Positions 8,683 to 17,221 are shown, numbered from the stretch's first letter. The stretch is 64,000 nt of DNA from Bradyrhizobium sp. Tv2a-2 (GCF_000472425.1 NZ_AXAI01000015.1:124001-188000); one strand, 5' to 3'. Numbers and translations: made by a program. The notes: generated from the letters alone by a model not told the origin.

Positions 8683-9786
8683 TCAGCTGAATGGCAGCTT
8701 GAGATCGCGTGTCTCGAAATTGAAGCGGTCGCGCAGGTTTTTGCGCTGCTCCAGAATGTCCTTCAGGAAGGCGCGGTCGGTGTCGCTTGCCATCATCGGC
8801 TCGATTAGGTCGAGCTGGTTCATCGCGACGAGCTGCAGGATCTCGGTGCGAGGCCTGCCGCTGGCGTCGCGCGGCAAGGCATGTACGACCTGAATATGTT
8901 CGGGCGGTTTGGGGCCCTTCGCAGCGGCAAGCTCGTTGCGCAGCTTTGCTTCCAGCGTGGTGCGGTCTGCTTCGACGAAGGCATACAGGCCAACGCCCGT
9001 GCGCCGGTCCGCGAAAGCGACAATTGCGGTATCGCGCACTTCAGGATTCTTGCGGATCAGCTCGGCGAGAACAGGCGCGTCATTGACCAGCCGGCGGCCG
9101 CCCCCTTCGCGGTCAGTGAAATTGAAGAGCCCGCGGGTGATCGCGCGATAGAGCTTCTTGCCGGTCGCAAGCCAGAGATTGGCGAACACCGATTTGCGGG
9201 CGAGGATCTGCTTCTCCCGCGGCGTCAGTGCATGAGGCGCGTAGCTGCGCTTGTGCTTGAGCAGATGGCGCAGGTCCTCATAGGCCGCGATGCGAAACAG
9301 CTGGCCGCGAGTACGGAAGCAGGCGGCAAGCTGGAAGTCGGTGACATAGGCGCGTCCGTCGCGCCCCCTCAGCCAGTTCTGCTCCTTCGCCAGATCGTTG
9401 TGGCAGATGCCGGCACGGTGCAGCCGATGCAGGGCGGCCTTGGCGGATTTGAAGTAATCGATATCGCCATAGGGTTTTGCAAGATGCAGCGCGACGCCGT
9501 CGATGAAGCCGCGCACCAGCGCACGACGGCCAGCCCATAGCAGTTCCGGCCCGACATCAAGACCCCTGGCGCGGGTCAGCGCCTTGCGCTCGCGCGCGAA
9601 CAAGTGCCGCGCAAGCAGGAAGGACCACCAGGGCACCTGGTCGAGCCGGCGCAGCACGGCATCGCATTCGCCCGCGTCGCTGCGGAAGCGGCCGCGTTCG
9701 ACCGTCGAAAACACATCGCGCTTGAGCAGCACGCCCTCGATCCAGCGCGTCGACAGCACTGCAGCGTCGTCCTTTGGCAGGCTCAT
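8683..9786 (-). CDS. Protein-kinase-like domain fused to an ANL (acyl-CoA synthetase) C-terminal subdomain
   Basis: 367 residues in two parts. Residues 1 to about 215 form an LPS-kinase/RIO-like kinase domain with catalytic loop HNDLAKEQN (HxDxxxxN pattern) and a DFQ in place of DFG (VTDFQLA). Residues about 245-335 read like the mobile C-terminal subdomain of AMP-forming synthetases: VRDTAIVAFADRRTGVGLYAFVEA, then PEHIQVVHALPRDASGRPR. In ANL enzymes the Gly is followed by the catalytic Lys; here it is Arg, and there is no adenylation domain. The gene starts 4 bases after trmFO ends, so it is probably the second gene of that operon. Substrate unknown. Confidence 0.7.
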   Translation of the reverse strand: MSLPKDDAAVLSTRWIEGVLLKRDVFSTVERGRFRSDAGECDAVLRRLDQVPWWSFLLARHLFARERKALTRARGLDVGPELLWAGRRALVRGFIDGVALHLAKPYGDIDYFKSAKAALHRLHRAGICHNDLAKEQNWLRGRDGRAYVTDFQLAACFRTRGQLFRIAAYEDLRHLLKHKRSYAPHALTPREKQILARKSVFANLWLATGKKLYRAITRGLFNFTDREGGGRRLVNDAPVLAELIRKNPEVRDTAIVAFADRRTGVGLYAFVEADRTTLEAKLRNELAAAKGPKPPEHIQVVHALPRDASGRPRTEILQLVAMNQLDLIEPMMASDTDRAFLKDILEQRKNLRDRFNFETRDLKLPFS

Positions 9787-9789
9787 GGC

Positions 9790-11223
9790 TTAGGCGGCCA
9801 CAGGGATTTGCAGATGGCCGGCGATCCAGCGATCGAGATCGGCCAGCGCCCGGGCGCTGATCGCCTGCTTTTTCGCAACAGTCTTCTCGTTGCCGCGCAG
9901 CCGCGTGCCGTCCGGCTTCTTGGTCGGCGCCGTCGCGAGTGGCGGGAAGAGTCCAAAATTGATGTTCATCGGCTGGAACGAGCGCGAGCCCGGCTCTATG
10001 GTCTCGATATGGCCGCCCGTGATATGGCCGAGCAGCGCGCCCAGCGCCGTGGTCGCCGGCGGCGCAGCCAGCGTTTGTCCGCGCGCATCGGCCGCGGCAT
10101 AAAGGCCAGCGATCAGGCCGATGCTTGCAGATTCGACATAGCCTTCACAGCCCGTCATCTGGCCGGCGAAGCGCAGCCGCTTCTGGGCACGCAACCGCAA
10201 CTGGCCGTCGAGCAGCTTTGGCGAGTTCAGGAAGGTGTTGCGATGCAGTCCGCCAAGGCGGGCGAACTCGGCGTTTTCGAGCCCGGGGATGGTGCGGAAG
10301 ATGCGCTGTTGGGCGCCATATTTCAGCTTGGTCTGGAATCCGACCATGTTGTAGAGGGTGCCGAGCTTGTTGTCCTGGCGCAGCTGTACGATCGCGTAGG
10401 GCTTTACGGTCGGATTGTGTGGGTTGGTGAGACCGATCGGCTTCATCGGCCCGTAGCGCAGCGTTTCGCGGCCGCGGCTCGCCATCACCTCGATCGGCAG
10501 GCAGCCGTCGAAATAGGGCGTATTGGCCTCCCACTCGTGGAATTCGGTCTTTTCACCCGCAAGCAGCGCATCGACGAAGACACCATATTGCTCTTCCGTC
10601 ATCGGGCAGTTGATGTAGTCGGCGCCGCTGCCGCCGGGGCCGGCCTTGTCATAGCGCGACTGGAACCAGGCCACCGACATGTCGATCGTGTCCTTGTGCA
10701 CGATCGGGGCAATGGCATCGAAGAAAGCCAGCGCATCCTCGTCCGTCAACTTGCGAACGGCATCTGAGAGTGCAGCCGAGGTGAGGGGGCCGGTCGCGAC
10801 AATGACATTGGCCCAGTCGGCAGGCGGCAGGTCGGCGACCTCGCCACGGGAAATCTCGATTCGCGGATGCTCCTGTAGCGCCTTGGTCACGGCGGCGGAA
10901 AAGCCCTCGCGGTCGACGGCGAGCGCCCCGCCCGCCGGAACCTGGTTGGCGTCGGCTGCGCGCATGATCAGCGAACCGAGCTTGCGCATCTCGGCGTGGA
11001 GCAGACCTACGGCATTGTTGGCGGCGTCATCGGAGCGGAACGAGTTGGAGCAGACGAGTTCGGCAAGACCGTCGGTGCGGTGCGCCTCGGTCGTGCGGGT
11101 CGGGCGCATTTCATGCAGAATCACGCGAACACCGCGCTCGGCGACCTGCCAAGCGGCCTCGGAGCCGGCGAGGCCCGCGCCAATGATATGGACGGTTTGG
11201 AAGTTGGGGAGGGTCCCAGTCAT
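9790..11223 (-). CDS. trmFO: tRNA (uracil-54-C5)-methyltransferase, folate/FAD-dependent TrmFO
   Basis: 477 residues. The N-terminus is an FAD-binding Rossmann motif IIGAGLAGSEAAWQVAERG followed by the family signature LHEMRPTRTTEAH and LAELVCSNSFRSDD, which contains the conserved Cys. FADH2 and methylene-tetrahydrofolate are used to make ribothymidine at tRNA position 54. Length and motifs (CPMTEEQY, GQMTGCEGYVES with the second conserved Cys) are typical. The downstream kinase/ANL fusion gene is 3 bases away on the same strand. Confidence 0.95.
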   Translation of the reverse strand: MTGTLPNFQTVHIIGAGLAGSEAAWQVAERGVRVILHEMRPTRTTEAHRTDGLAELVCSNSFRSDDAANNAVGLLHAEMRKLGSLIMRAADANQVPAGGALAVDREGFSAAVTKALQEHPRIEISRGEVADLPPADWANVIVATGPLTSAALSDAVRKLTDEDALAFFDAIAPIVHKDTIDMSVAWFQSRYDKAGPGGSGADYINCPMTEEQYGVFVDALLAGEKTEFHEWEANTPYFDGCLPIEVMASRGRETLRYGPMKPIGLTNPHNPTVKPYAIVQLRQDNKLGTLYNMVGFQTKLKYGAQQRIFRTIPGLENAEFARLGGLHRNTFLNSPKLLDGQLRLRAQKRLRFAGQMTGCEGYVESASIGLIAGLYAAADARGQTLAAPPATTALGALLGHITGGHIETIEPGSRSFQPMNINFGLFPPLATAPTKKPDGTRLRGNEKTVAKKQAISARALADLDRWIAGHLQIPVAA

Positions 11224-11301
11224 GGCGCGCAGCGTTAGCGCGTTTTCATTCCGAACGCATCAACGGAAAAGCGGATCGGAAGCGAGATACCCAGATACGA
11301 C

Positions 11302-11324
11302 AACGCCCGCACGAAGCGGGCGTT
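11302..11324. terminator. Stem-loop between trmFO and the DUF1127 gene
   Basis: AACGCCCGC at 11302-11310 pairs with GCGGGCGTT at 11316-11324 around a five-base loop. It lies 32 bases beyond the DUF1127 stop on the minus strand. There is no T-run on either side, so it may be a weak terminator or RNA-end stabiliser. Confidence 0.45.
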
Positions 11325-11355
11325 ATCCGTGTCCTATTTAGACGGCGAGAACCTG

Positions 11356-11508
11356 TCAGCCGTTGTAGTTGCCGGCGGCGACGCGCGGAATGTCCGAGCG
11401 GTCCAAACCGATATCGGCGAGCTCACGGTCGCTGAGCGACGAGAGTTCGGCAACGTTACGCTGATACTCCCGGAACGCCTGGATCATACGGATGAGCGAG
11501 AGCAACAT
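11356..11508 (-). CDS. DUF1127 small protein
   Basis: 50 residues: begins MLLSLIRMIQAFREYQRN and ends with the DUF1127 signature LSSLSDRELADIGLDRSDIPRVA. AAGGAG lies 5 bases before the ATG. DUF1127 proteins are very small, basic and arginine-rich; in other alphaproteobacteria some take part in phosphate or carbon metabolism and RNA turnover, but this member is uncharacterised. It stands alone between trmFO and a long intergenic stretch. Confidence 0.85.
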   Translation of the reverse strand: MLLSLIRMIQAFREYQRNVAELSSLSDRELADIGLDRSDIPRVAAGNYNG

Positions 11509-12308
11509 GGTAGTCTCCTTGCAGTTCGATTCAGCCCTTGGAGGAAGGCTTCATCGTTGAAATGAATATAGATGAGAGTTCCTTGTGTAGTAGCGCTTAT
11601 GTTGCGGTGCAGCTAATCCAAAAACGCATGCCGCTGGTAAATCTCGGTTAAGTTTTTGGCGCGGTGCACAATCGCCATTCCTACTAAAGCGGAACTAGTG
11701 AAAAAACCACGTAAATTCACCAAATTACCGCACCTGCACAATATCTCGCGATCGCCTGTATTTGGATACTCGTCCAGGATGCGCGAGTAACCAATTCGGC
11801 CTCCCTTTGGGCTATCCTCAGACAGGGCCTGTGCGAATCGCATAACTCGATAATATAGAAGTGAACATTGGATCACTATTGTTTGACCCAAAGGTTTAGC
11901 GGTCTAGATCATTGCTTAAGAAGATCGCAGAGAACCGGCCGGATCAGGCAAAGGGCAGCTAAACGCAGGGGGCCCCCGACAGCGCAGTACCATTCGCTTG
12001 GTCGACCGGCGCTCGCACAGGGATCGGGGCAAGCTGTACCCAAGTGCGTGCTCCGGCGAAGTGCAGCCGCTTTTGCGGGTGCACCAGGGCGACGGGCCGA
12101 GCAATTGGCCTTCGCGTTGACGGTGCGGGGCGTTCTCGACTGAGATCTGATGCAAAGCAATTGTTGTTTGCATAAGGCTCTGCGGCGCACGCTGATCACA
12201 TTTTTATCGCGGGAAATTCATTCCCTGAGTTTTTCACAGCCCTGCAAAATCATTTTGCAGATTCCGGCAATGCCGCCGGCTCTGTTTTAAAAAAATAGGA
12301 AAGAAACA
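11509..12308. other. 800-base intergenic region with no convincing gene
   Basis: A relatively AT-rich stretch. A 92-codon minus-strand ORF at 11613-11891 has no ribosome site and no recognisable domain. The right end carries a perfect palindrome (12242-12260) and the promoter region of the secreted protein gene at 12309. Nothing else could be supported. Confidence 0.5.
12242..12260. promoter_or_regulatory. Perfect 19-base palindrome, possible operator
   Basis: CTGCAAAAT C ATTTTGCAG, two 9-base arms around one base, 48 bases before the start codon of the small secreted protein. The TGCAAA...TTTGCA half-sites recall binding sites of Fur/Mur-type metal regulators in alphaproteobacteria, but that link is from memory and unproven. 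It could also be a hairpin in the transcript. Confidence 0.4.
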
Positions 12309-12572
12309 ATGGTCAAAAAGTTACTGGGGGCAGCCGCCATGGCTGCAATCGCCCTTGCAATGGTTCCAGCCCAGGCTGCGAAGATGGGTATGGGGTGCAG
12401 CGGGGCGAACCTTGGGAAGACCGAGTCCGCGATCGAAACCATGGCCGACGGCGACGGCAAGTGGGCCGCCGTGAAGGAAATGGCCGCCGCTCAGGACTCC
12501 ATGCTCAACAACAAGTGGGGTGCCTGTAGCGAACATCTCAGCAAGGCCATGCACGATACGATGGCAAAGTAA
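12309..12572 (+). CDS. Small secreted protein
   Basis: 87 residues with a clear signal peptide (VKKLLGAAAMAAIALAMVPAQA, cleavage near residue 23) leaving a mature chain of about 64 residues with two Cys (GMGCSGAN and GACSEHL), likely a disulfide, and several Met. AGGAAAG precedes ATG 12309. Family not recognised beyond similarity to short periplasmic proteins of rhizobia. A perfect palindrome lies just upstream and may control it. Confidence 0.75.
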   Translation: MVKKLLGAAAMAAIALAMVPAQAAKMGMGCSGANLGKTESAIETMADGDGKWAAVKEMAAAQDSMLNNKWGACSEHLSKAMHDTMAK

Positions 12573-12631
12573 GCTTTGCCGAAACGGGGCCGGTTGCGTA
12601 GCGATCGGCCCAACGGCCCTCAGGGTTGTCG

Positions 12632-13447
12632 CTATGGCGCATGCGCAAGCTGGGTGGCGAAATAGGCGATCGTCCGCGCATAGACGTCGCTCTTGTTCCA
12701 CTGTTGCAGTGCCGCGAAATTCGGGCTCCCGGGCTCCCAATCCTTGCCGCGCTGCCAGCCATGTCCGACGAGATAATTCGCGGTTGAAGCCAACACATCA
12801 GGCGCGTTGTGCAGAAGATCGCGTTTTCCATTGCGATCGAAATCGACAGCGAATTTGATCCACGATGAGGGCATGAACTGCGTCTGGCCGATTTCCCCGG
12901 CCCAGGCGCCACGCATCTCGTTCGGCGCAAGATCCCCGCGCTCGACGATTCGCAGCGCGTCCATCAATTCGGAGCGAAACTCATCCCCGCGCCGGCAATC
13001 ATAGGCCAGCGTCGCCAGCGAGCGGATAGTTGGGAACTTGCCGGTGTTGACGCCGAAATCGGTCTCGAGTCCCCAGATCGCCACCAGCACTTCGCCGGGC
13101 ACGCCATACTGCTCCTCGATCCGCGACAGCACCGAGCCGTATTGTTTCATCATGTTGGAGCCGCGGGTGAGCCGCGGCGGAACCATGCGGCCGGAAAACT
13201 CCTCAAAACTCTGGCTGAACACTTTCTGGGAGCGGTCGCGCGACACCACCGACTGATCGAGCGTGACGCCGCTGAGGCCGGTATTGATGGCGGCCTGGGA
13301 AATTCCCTTGCTCGCGGCGTCGGTCTTGAAGTCGGACAACCAGGCGTCGAAGCTGCCGTTGCCACAAGTAGCCGCCAGCGCCGCACTTCCGGGCAGGACC
13401 AGCGCTGCGGCCATGGTCAGGATTGTCAGGGACCGACGAGGGGTCAT
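12632..13447 (-). CDS. Lytic murein transglycosylase, MltB-like (SLT_2 family)
   Basis: 271 residues from ATG 13447 (GGAGCGGA upstream); an ATG 11 codons earlier is less likely. Signal peptide MTPRRSLTILTMAAALVLPGSAALA. The catalytic Glu is in IWGLETDFG (about residue 120), and the family motifs GEIGQTQFMPSSW and DFDRNGKRDL follow. It cleaves the glycan backbone of peptidoglycan in the periplasm. Shorter than full MltB because it lacks any C-terminal peptidoglycan-binding domain. Confidence 0.9.
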   Translation of the reverse strand: MTPRRSLTILTMAAALVLPGSAALAATCGNGSFDAWLSDFKTDAASKGISQAAINTGLSGVTLDQSVVSRDRSQKVFSQSFEEFSGRMVPPRLTRGSNMMKQYGSVLSRIEEQYGVPGEVLVAIWGLETDFGVNTGKFPTIRSLATLAYDCRRGDEFRSELMDALRIVERGDLAPNEMRGAWAGEIGQTQFMPSSWIKFAVDFDRNGKRDLLHNAPDVLASTANYLVGHGWQRGKDWEPGSPNFAALQQWNKSDVYARTIAYFATQLAHAP

Positions 13448-13637
13448 CAGGAAATCCGCTCCCGATTCAGATTCGCACAAATATTACCGGTGCGGTGGAA
13501 TGTTGGAGTGAACCGCGGCCAAAACAAGGCTTTTATGCATGCTTACGCTGCTCGAAGGATGAGCAACAGCGATGAATATGAACGGGCTGCCGGAGCAGCC
13601 GCCGGTCGTGCAGGGACCGGCGGCCGCTCCGGATTCA

Positions 13638-14549
13638 TCACTGATTGTCGCGGCGCTTCCACGGGAACAGGTTGGCCGGGAAATCCGCAGCGGGCTTGCG
13701 CTGATGTGTCGGCGGCGGCAGCGGACGCGCATTCGGATCGATCTCGACCGCCTTGCGATAGAGATGCCAGGTCGCATGTCCAAGCAGCGGGATCACGACC
13801 GCAAGGCCGAGGAAGCAGGGGATCGAGCCGGCCAGCAAGAGCAGCGCGACCATCAGGCCCCAGCCCGCGACCGCGACCGGGTTCTTGGCGGTGACGCGCA
13901 GCGAGGTGACCATGCCTTCGCCCGCACTGGCATGACGGTCCAGCATGAGGGGGAACGCCACGACGCTGATGCAGAGCGCCACCAGCGCGAACAGGAACCC
14001 GACGCCGCAGCCGATGACGATCAGCGACCAGCCTTGTGGTGTGGTCAGCACGCGCCTGACGAAATCGGACACCCCGGTGACGCCCTCGTAGCCGAAGGTT
14101 GCAATATAGATTGCCTGCGCGGTCGCAACCCAGGTCACGAACCAGGCGAGCAGCAGCGTCCCGAGCCCAAGCATCGCCCCGAAGGAGGGCGAGCGCACCA
14201 CATCGAAGGCGTCCCAGGCGGAAGCTTCTTCGCCGAGCTCGCGGCGCCGGCTCAATTCGTACAGCGGCACAGCAGCGAACGGACCGAGCAGGGCGAAACC
14301 TGCTGCCAGCGGGAACATCAGCGGCAGCACCGAGTAGCCGAGCACCGCGCGTGCCAACACCAGGCCCAGCACCGGATAGATCATGCAGAGGAAAATGGCG
14401 TGGCTCGGCACCGCCTTGAAATCCTCCCAGCCTTCCCGCAACGCCTGGTGCAGGTCGGACAGGCTCATGGACTTAACGATGGGGCCGGTCGCCCTGTCCT
14501 GTGCAGCGCCGGCCGGTGAAGAGACATTGCCCTGGTATAACGTGGCCAT
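13638..14549 (-). CDS. DUF2189 multi-pass membrane protein
   Basis: 303 residues from ATG 14549 with GGGAG nine bases before it. About six hydrophobic segments; the motif LREGWEDFKAVPSHAIFLCMIYPVLG near residues 35-60 and ELSRRRELGEEASAWDAF are characteristic of DUF2189. A Pro-rich, basic C-terminal tail follows. Function unknown; inner membrane location is inferred. The gene is alone, with the lytic transglycosylase downstream on the same strand. Confidence 0.85.
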   Translation of the reverse strand: MATLYQGNVSSPAGAAQDRATGPIVKSMSLSDLHQALREGWEDFKAVPSHAIFLCMIYPVLGLVLARAVLGYSVLPLMFPLAAGFALLGPFAAVPLYELSRRRELGEEASAWDAFDVVRSPSFGAMLGLGTLLLAWFVTWVATAQAIYIATFGYEGVTGVSDFVRRVLTTPQGWSLIVIGCGVGFLFALVALCISVVAFPLMLDRHASAGEGMVTSLRVTAKNPVAVAGWGLMVALLLLAGSIPCFLGLAVVIPLLGHATWHLYRKAVEIDPNARPLPPPTHQRKPAADFPANLFPWKRRDNQ

Positions 14550-14956
14550 GATCGTCAGCTCCCTTGCCACGGCGGTCTCAATGCGGGTCGCAGCGAACGA
14601 CGTTCGCGGCCGCCGTTGGAACGATCGCGATTCTGGCCAGACGCGAACCGGAGCCGGCCAGTCGCGAACTCGAACGAAAACAATACTCCCAAACGCGCAA
14701 GTTGTAGCTCAAGGCTCGGTGAAAATTTTTTCTTTGCCGCAACGCAATGTCGCCGCGTCATTCCGCCGTCATTTTGCCTCGGGTAAGCTCGAATCCGCCG
14801 ATTGAGTGCACAATTGGCAGAAGAGATCAGGGGAGATAGATTCCCCCAAGCGAAGTTCGCGAAGCCGTCTGGACGCGTCATGGTGGAGCGAGTCGAGAGC
14901 TGGTTGCGAACCGTCAATGAGCCGTTCAAGTAGTCTTTTCCCACAGGGAGCACACG
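14550..14956. other. Intergenic region, promoter area for divergent genes
   Basis: This 407-base stretch separates the DUF2189 gene (minus) from the DUF3597 gene (plus). It includes an AT-rich patch at 14700-14760 and GGGAG at 14945-14949, the ribosome site of the plus-strand gene. I see no gene or repeat in it. Confidence 0.5.
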
Positions 14957-15382
14957 ATGAGCATTTTTGGAAGGATCATGGGCGCGGTCTTCGGCAGTCA
15001 CGCATCTGCCGCTACGCCGGCCGCGCCGACGGGTGGTGGCACCAGCGGCGGCGGCGCACCTGCGAGTTCTGCCCCGGCTGCGCGGACGGCTGCCCCTGCT
15101 GCAGCGCCGATTGCCCCGCCGCAAAGCGTCGATGTTGCCGCAATCATGGACAAGGCTGTCGCCGCTCATCATGAGAAACTCGAATGGCGCACCTCTATCG
15201 TCGACATGATGAAGGCGCTCGATATCGACTCCAGCCTCGCCGCGCGCAAGGAACTGGCCAAGGAGCTTGGCTACACCGGCGACACCAATGACTCCGCCAG
15301 CATGAATGTCTGGCTGCACAAGCAGATGATGGCCCAGCTTGCGGCCCATGGCGGCAAGTTGCCGCCGGAGATCAAGCACTAG
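14957..15382 (+). CDS. DUF3597 domain protein
   Basis: 141 residues. It begins MSIFGRIMGAVFG, continues with an Ala/Pro/Gly-rich linker (residues 15-52), and ends in the DUF3597 domain (VDVAAIMDKAVAAHHEKLEWRTSIVDMMKALDIDSSLAARKELAKELGY...), which in known structures is a small helical LysM-associated or stand-alone domain of unknown role. GGGAG lies before ATG 14957 and a clean terminator follows the stop. Confidence 0.88.
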   Translation: MSIFGRIMGAVFGSHASAATPAAPTGGGTSGGGAPASSAPAARTAAPAAAPIAPPQSVDVAAIMDKAVAAHHEKLEWRTSIVDMMKALDIDSSLAARKELAKELGYTGDTNDSASMNVWLHKQMMAQLAAHGGKLPPEIKH

Positions 15383-15405
15383 GATCAGTTTGCGAAACGG
15401 CGAGG

Positions 15406-15432
15406 CCCGCGCACCTGAGGCGCGGGTCTTTT
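15406..15432 (+). terminator. Intrinsic terminator after the DUF3597 gene
   Basis: CCCGCGC (15406-15412) pairs with GCGCGGG (15420-15426), loop of seven, then TCTTTT. It lies 24 bases after the DUF3597 stop and converges on the GNAT gene. Confidence 0.8.
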
Positions 15433-15447
15433 CGTATCCGGATCGGT

Positions 15448-15720
15448 TTATGCGATCAGATCCCCGTATTCCGGGTGCTTCTGCAAATAGTCCACCACGA
15501 AGCCGCATCCGGCGATGACCTTGTGGCGATCGGCGCGGATCAGCTCCAGCGCTCCCTTCACGAGTTCCGAGGCGATGCCGCGCCCGCGCAGGGCGCGCGG
15601 CGTCTCGGTGTGCGTGATGATCACCGCCGACGGAGTCATGCGGTATTTGGCGAAGGCAATTCCGCCCTCGACATCGAGCTCGAAACGGCTTTGGGCCTTG
15701 TTGTCGCGGACGGTGGCCAT
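15448..15720 (-). CDS. GNAT-type N-acetyltransferase (short YjdJ-like form)
   Basis: 90 residues: FELDVEGGIAFAKYRM, VIITHTETPRALRGRGIASELVKGAL (acetyl-CoA-binding RGRGIAS loop) and a C-terminal CGFVVDYLQKHPEYGDLI. This matches the small GNAT-like family that often acetylates polyamines or small molecules; substrate unknown. A truncated relative lies just upstream on the same strand (15866-15958). Confidence 0.88.
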   Translation of the reverse strand: MATVRDNKAQSRFELDVEGGIAFAKYRMTPSAVIITHTETPRALRGRGIASELVKGALELIRADRHKVIAGCGFVVDYLQKHPEYGDLIA

Positions 15721-15865
15721 GATCTCCGGGCTTCTTCACGAGCAATGCTATAAGCGATCTAGGCCGATGAACCCGGCCTTGCAACGTCGCGACCAAGCGG
15801 GAATGGCGCTGGGAGATATCAGGCAGATGCATAGGTCTACCGTTCTCCGGCAATTGCGGTCGTGC

Positions 15866-15958
15866 GCGCTCGAGCTTGTAATAAGTCGCGGCTAGATGCC
15901 TGCTGACCTCGAGCCCGAAGCGGTGTCGCGCTGCATCGTTAACGACCGTGTCGCTCAT
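15866..15958 (-). pseudogene. Remnant of a second GNAT acetyltransferase (N-terminal part only)
   Basis: From ATG 15958 the minus strand reads about 31 codons resembling the N-terminus of the neighbouring GNAT protein: VNDAARHRFGLEVSRHLAATYYKLE against NKAQSRFELDVEGGIAFAKYRM. After the YKLER stretch the similarity stops, with no acetyl-CoA loop. The frame stays open into unrelated sequence. It looks like the broken copy of a tandem duplication. Confidence 0.5.
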
Positions 15959-16155
15959 ATCGTCCCGATCTCCAGTGACCTGTTGCGGTGCGCAACACAA
16001 AATGGCTGCGGCAGGGCTTGCAAGTGCCGCGGCGGTTCCCAAGTCCAAGTACAAAGGCACACGCCTTGAAAGATGCGGCCGGATCGGTCGCCCGATAATC
16101 GACATGTCATGCTGTCCGGCCGCTGACGTATGCCTCTTTTGAAGGGAGGTTTACT

Positions 16156-16557
16156 GTGTCGGACCTTGGTTTCCTTAAAATTCATCGCAAGTGGGAAGAC
16201 TGGTGCGGCATGCTGCTCGGCGTCCTGATCGCCTTGTCGCCCTGGTTTCCCATCCAGCAAGGAGAGCTGTCCGATGCCGGACGAAGCCTGATTGTCCTCA
16301 ACACCGTGACGATCGGCATTATCGTGTTCGGCCTCGCCCAGCTCGAATATGTCTCGCTGCAGCGCTGGGAGCAGGTCGCGAGCGTCATTGTGGGGCTCTG
16401 GCTGATCCTGTCGCCCTATCTCTTTGGCTACCACAGCCACGGGCTGCTCCGCTTCTATCACTCCGGCTTCGGCGCACTGGTTGTTCTGCTTTCAACCCTG
16501 CAGCTGTGGCAGGACTGGGAGCTGAGCGAGCAGGACATGCTGAAGCGCGGGCAATGA
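16156..16557 (+). CDS. SPW repeat membrane protein
   Basis: 133 residues starting at GTG 16156 after GGGAGG. Four membrane helices in two SPW repeats: EDWCGMLLGVLIALSPWF (residues 14-31) and WEQVASVIVGLWLILSPYLFGY (about 72-93). Proteins of this family are small inner-membrane proteins of unknown function. A terminator follows the stop. Confidence 0.85.
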   Translation: MSDLGFLKIHRKWEDWCGMLLGVLIALSPWFPIQQGELSDAGRSLIVLNTVTIGIIVFGLAQLEYVSLQRWEQVASVIVGLWLILSPYLFGYHSHGLLRFYHSGFGALVVLLSTLQLWQDWELSEQDMLKRGQ

Positions 16558-16578
16558 CGCAAGCTGGCTGTTGAGCGT

Positions 16579-16609
16579 CCTGCCGGTTCTATCCGGACCG
16601 GCAGGTCTT
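16579..16609 (+). terminator. Intrinsic terminator after the SPW protein gene
   Basis: CCTGCCGGT (16579-16587) and ACCGGCAGG (16597-16605) form a 9-base stem with a 9-base loop, followed by TCTT. It could also serve the convergent small gene that ends at 16617. Confidence 0.7.
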
Positions 16610-16616
16610 GTCGCGA

Positions 16617-16739
16617 TCAGGGCTCGCCCTTCTTCTTGGTATTTTTGGCATCTTGCGCATCCTTCAGGACCTGCGTCAGCAACTCGTGGACCGACCACGG
16701 CTTGCCGTCGACCGTGCCGCGGAGTCGTCGATTGTCCAT
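16617..16739 (-). CDS. Small hypothetical protein, 40 residues
   Basis: A short minus-strand frame, ATG 16739 to TGA 16617, encoding MDNRRLRGTVDGKPWSVHEL followed by a Lys-rich tail that ends KKKGEP. The composition (a structured N-terminal part, then DAQDAKNTKKKG) looks like a true rhizobial small protein. No strong ribosome site is visible, so the call is tentative. Function unknown. Confidence 0.42.
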   Translation of the reverse strand: MDNRRLRGTVDGKPWSVHELLTQVLKDAQDAKNTKKKGEP

Positions 16740-17020
16740 TTATCTGTCGGGCGGTGAAAACAAGCGTGCGGCGTGACGGCATTATGATTCTCGAAATGGT
16801 TGCGGCCTGCTCATAGTCGAGAAACATCGCGCGCTCTGCAGCGATATTTTTCGTATCCGAGTGCCCCGGTGTCGAGCCTTGCTTTGCTGCGGTTGCACCA
16901 AGGATGTTTAGCCTGAGCACCTCCCTTGCTCGGGCTCGCCAACTCGCGATAAACAGGGCCGGACCGCCGTCGTTTTTCAACGCGGGTGCATCCAAGCGCT
17001 CAGTGCAAGAGGAAACCTCC

Positions 17021-17221
17021 ATGAAGCTTGTGCTGACCCTGCTTGGTGTCGTGCTCCTGATCGTCGCTGCCGTCTATGTCATGGTTCCAGCGGACCAGCT
17101 GCCGGGCTTCTTCCCGGGCCATGAGGCGGGCGTAGCGCGGGTGCATCTCAAGCATGGCGTCGTCTCCGGCGTGCTGGGCCTTGTGCTGATCGCGGCCGGC
17201 GCGTGGATGGGGCGCAAATGA
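17021..17221 (+). CDS. Small two-helix membrane protein
   Basis: 66 residues from ATG 17021 (AGAGGAAA upstream). Helices at about residues 3-20 (LVLTLLGVVLLIVAAVYVMV) and 44-62 (GVVSGVLGLVLIAAGAWM) are separated by a loop with PGFFPGHEAG. Its stop overlaps the ATG of the acyl-CoA synthetase (ATGA at 17218-17221), which suggests an operon and coupled translation. Function unknown. Confidence 0.75.
   Translation: MKLVLTLLGVVLLIVAAVYVMVPADQLPGFFPGHEAGVARVHLKHGVVSGVLGLVLIAAGAWMGRK

Noticed and set aside
11613..11891. 92-codon minus-strand ORF in the long gap
   Set aside because: No ribosome site, no domain, and composition similar to the surrounding non-coding DNA.
14555..16105. A 516-codon minus-strand frame
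   Set aside because: Runs antisense through DUF3597 and out of frame through the GNAT gene. Only the first 31 codons from 15958 carry signal, and those are reported as a pseudogene.
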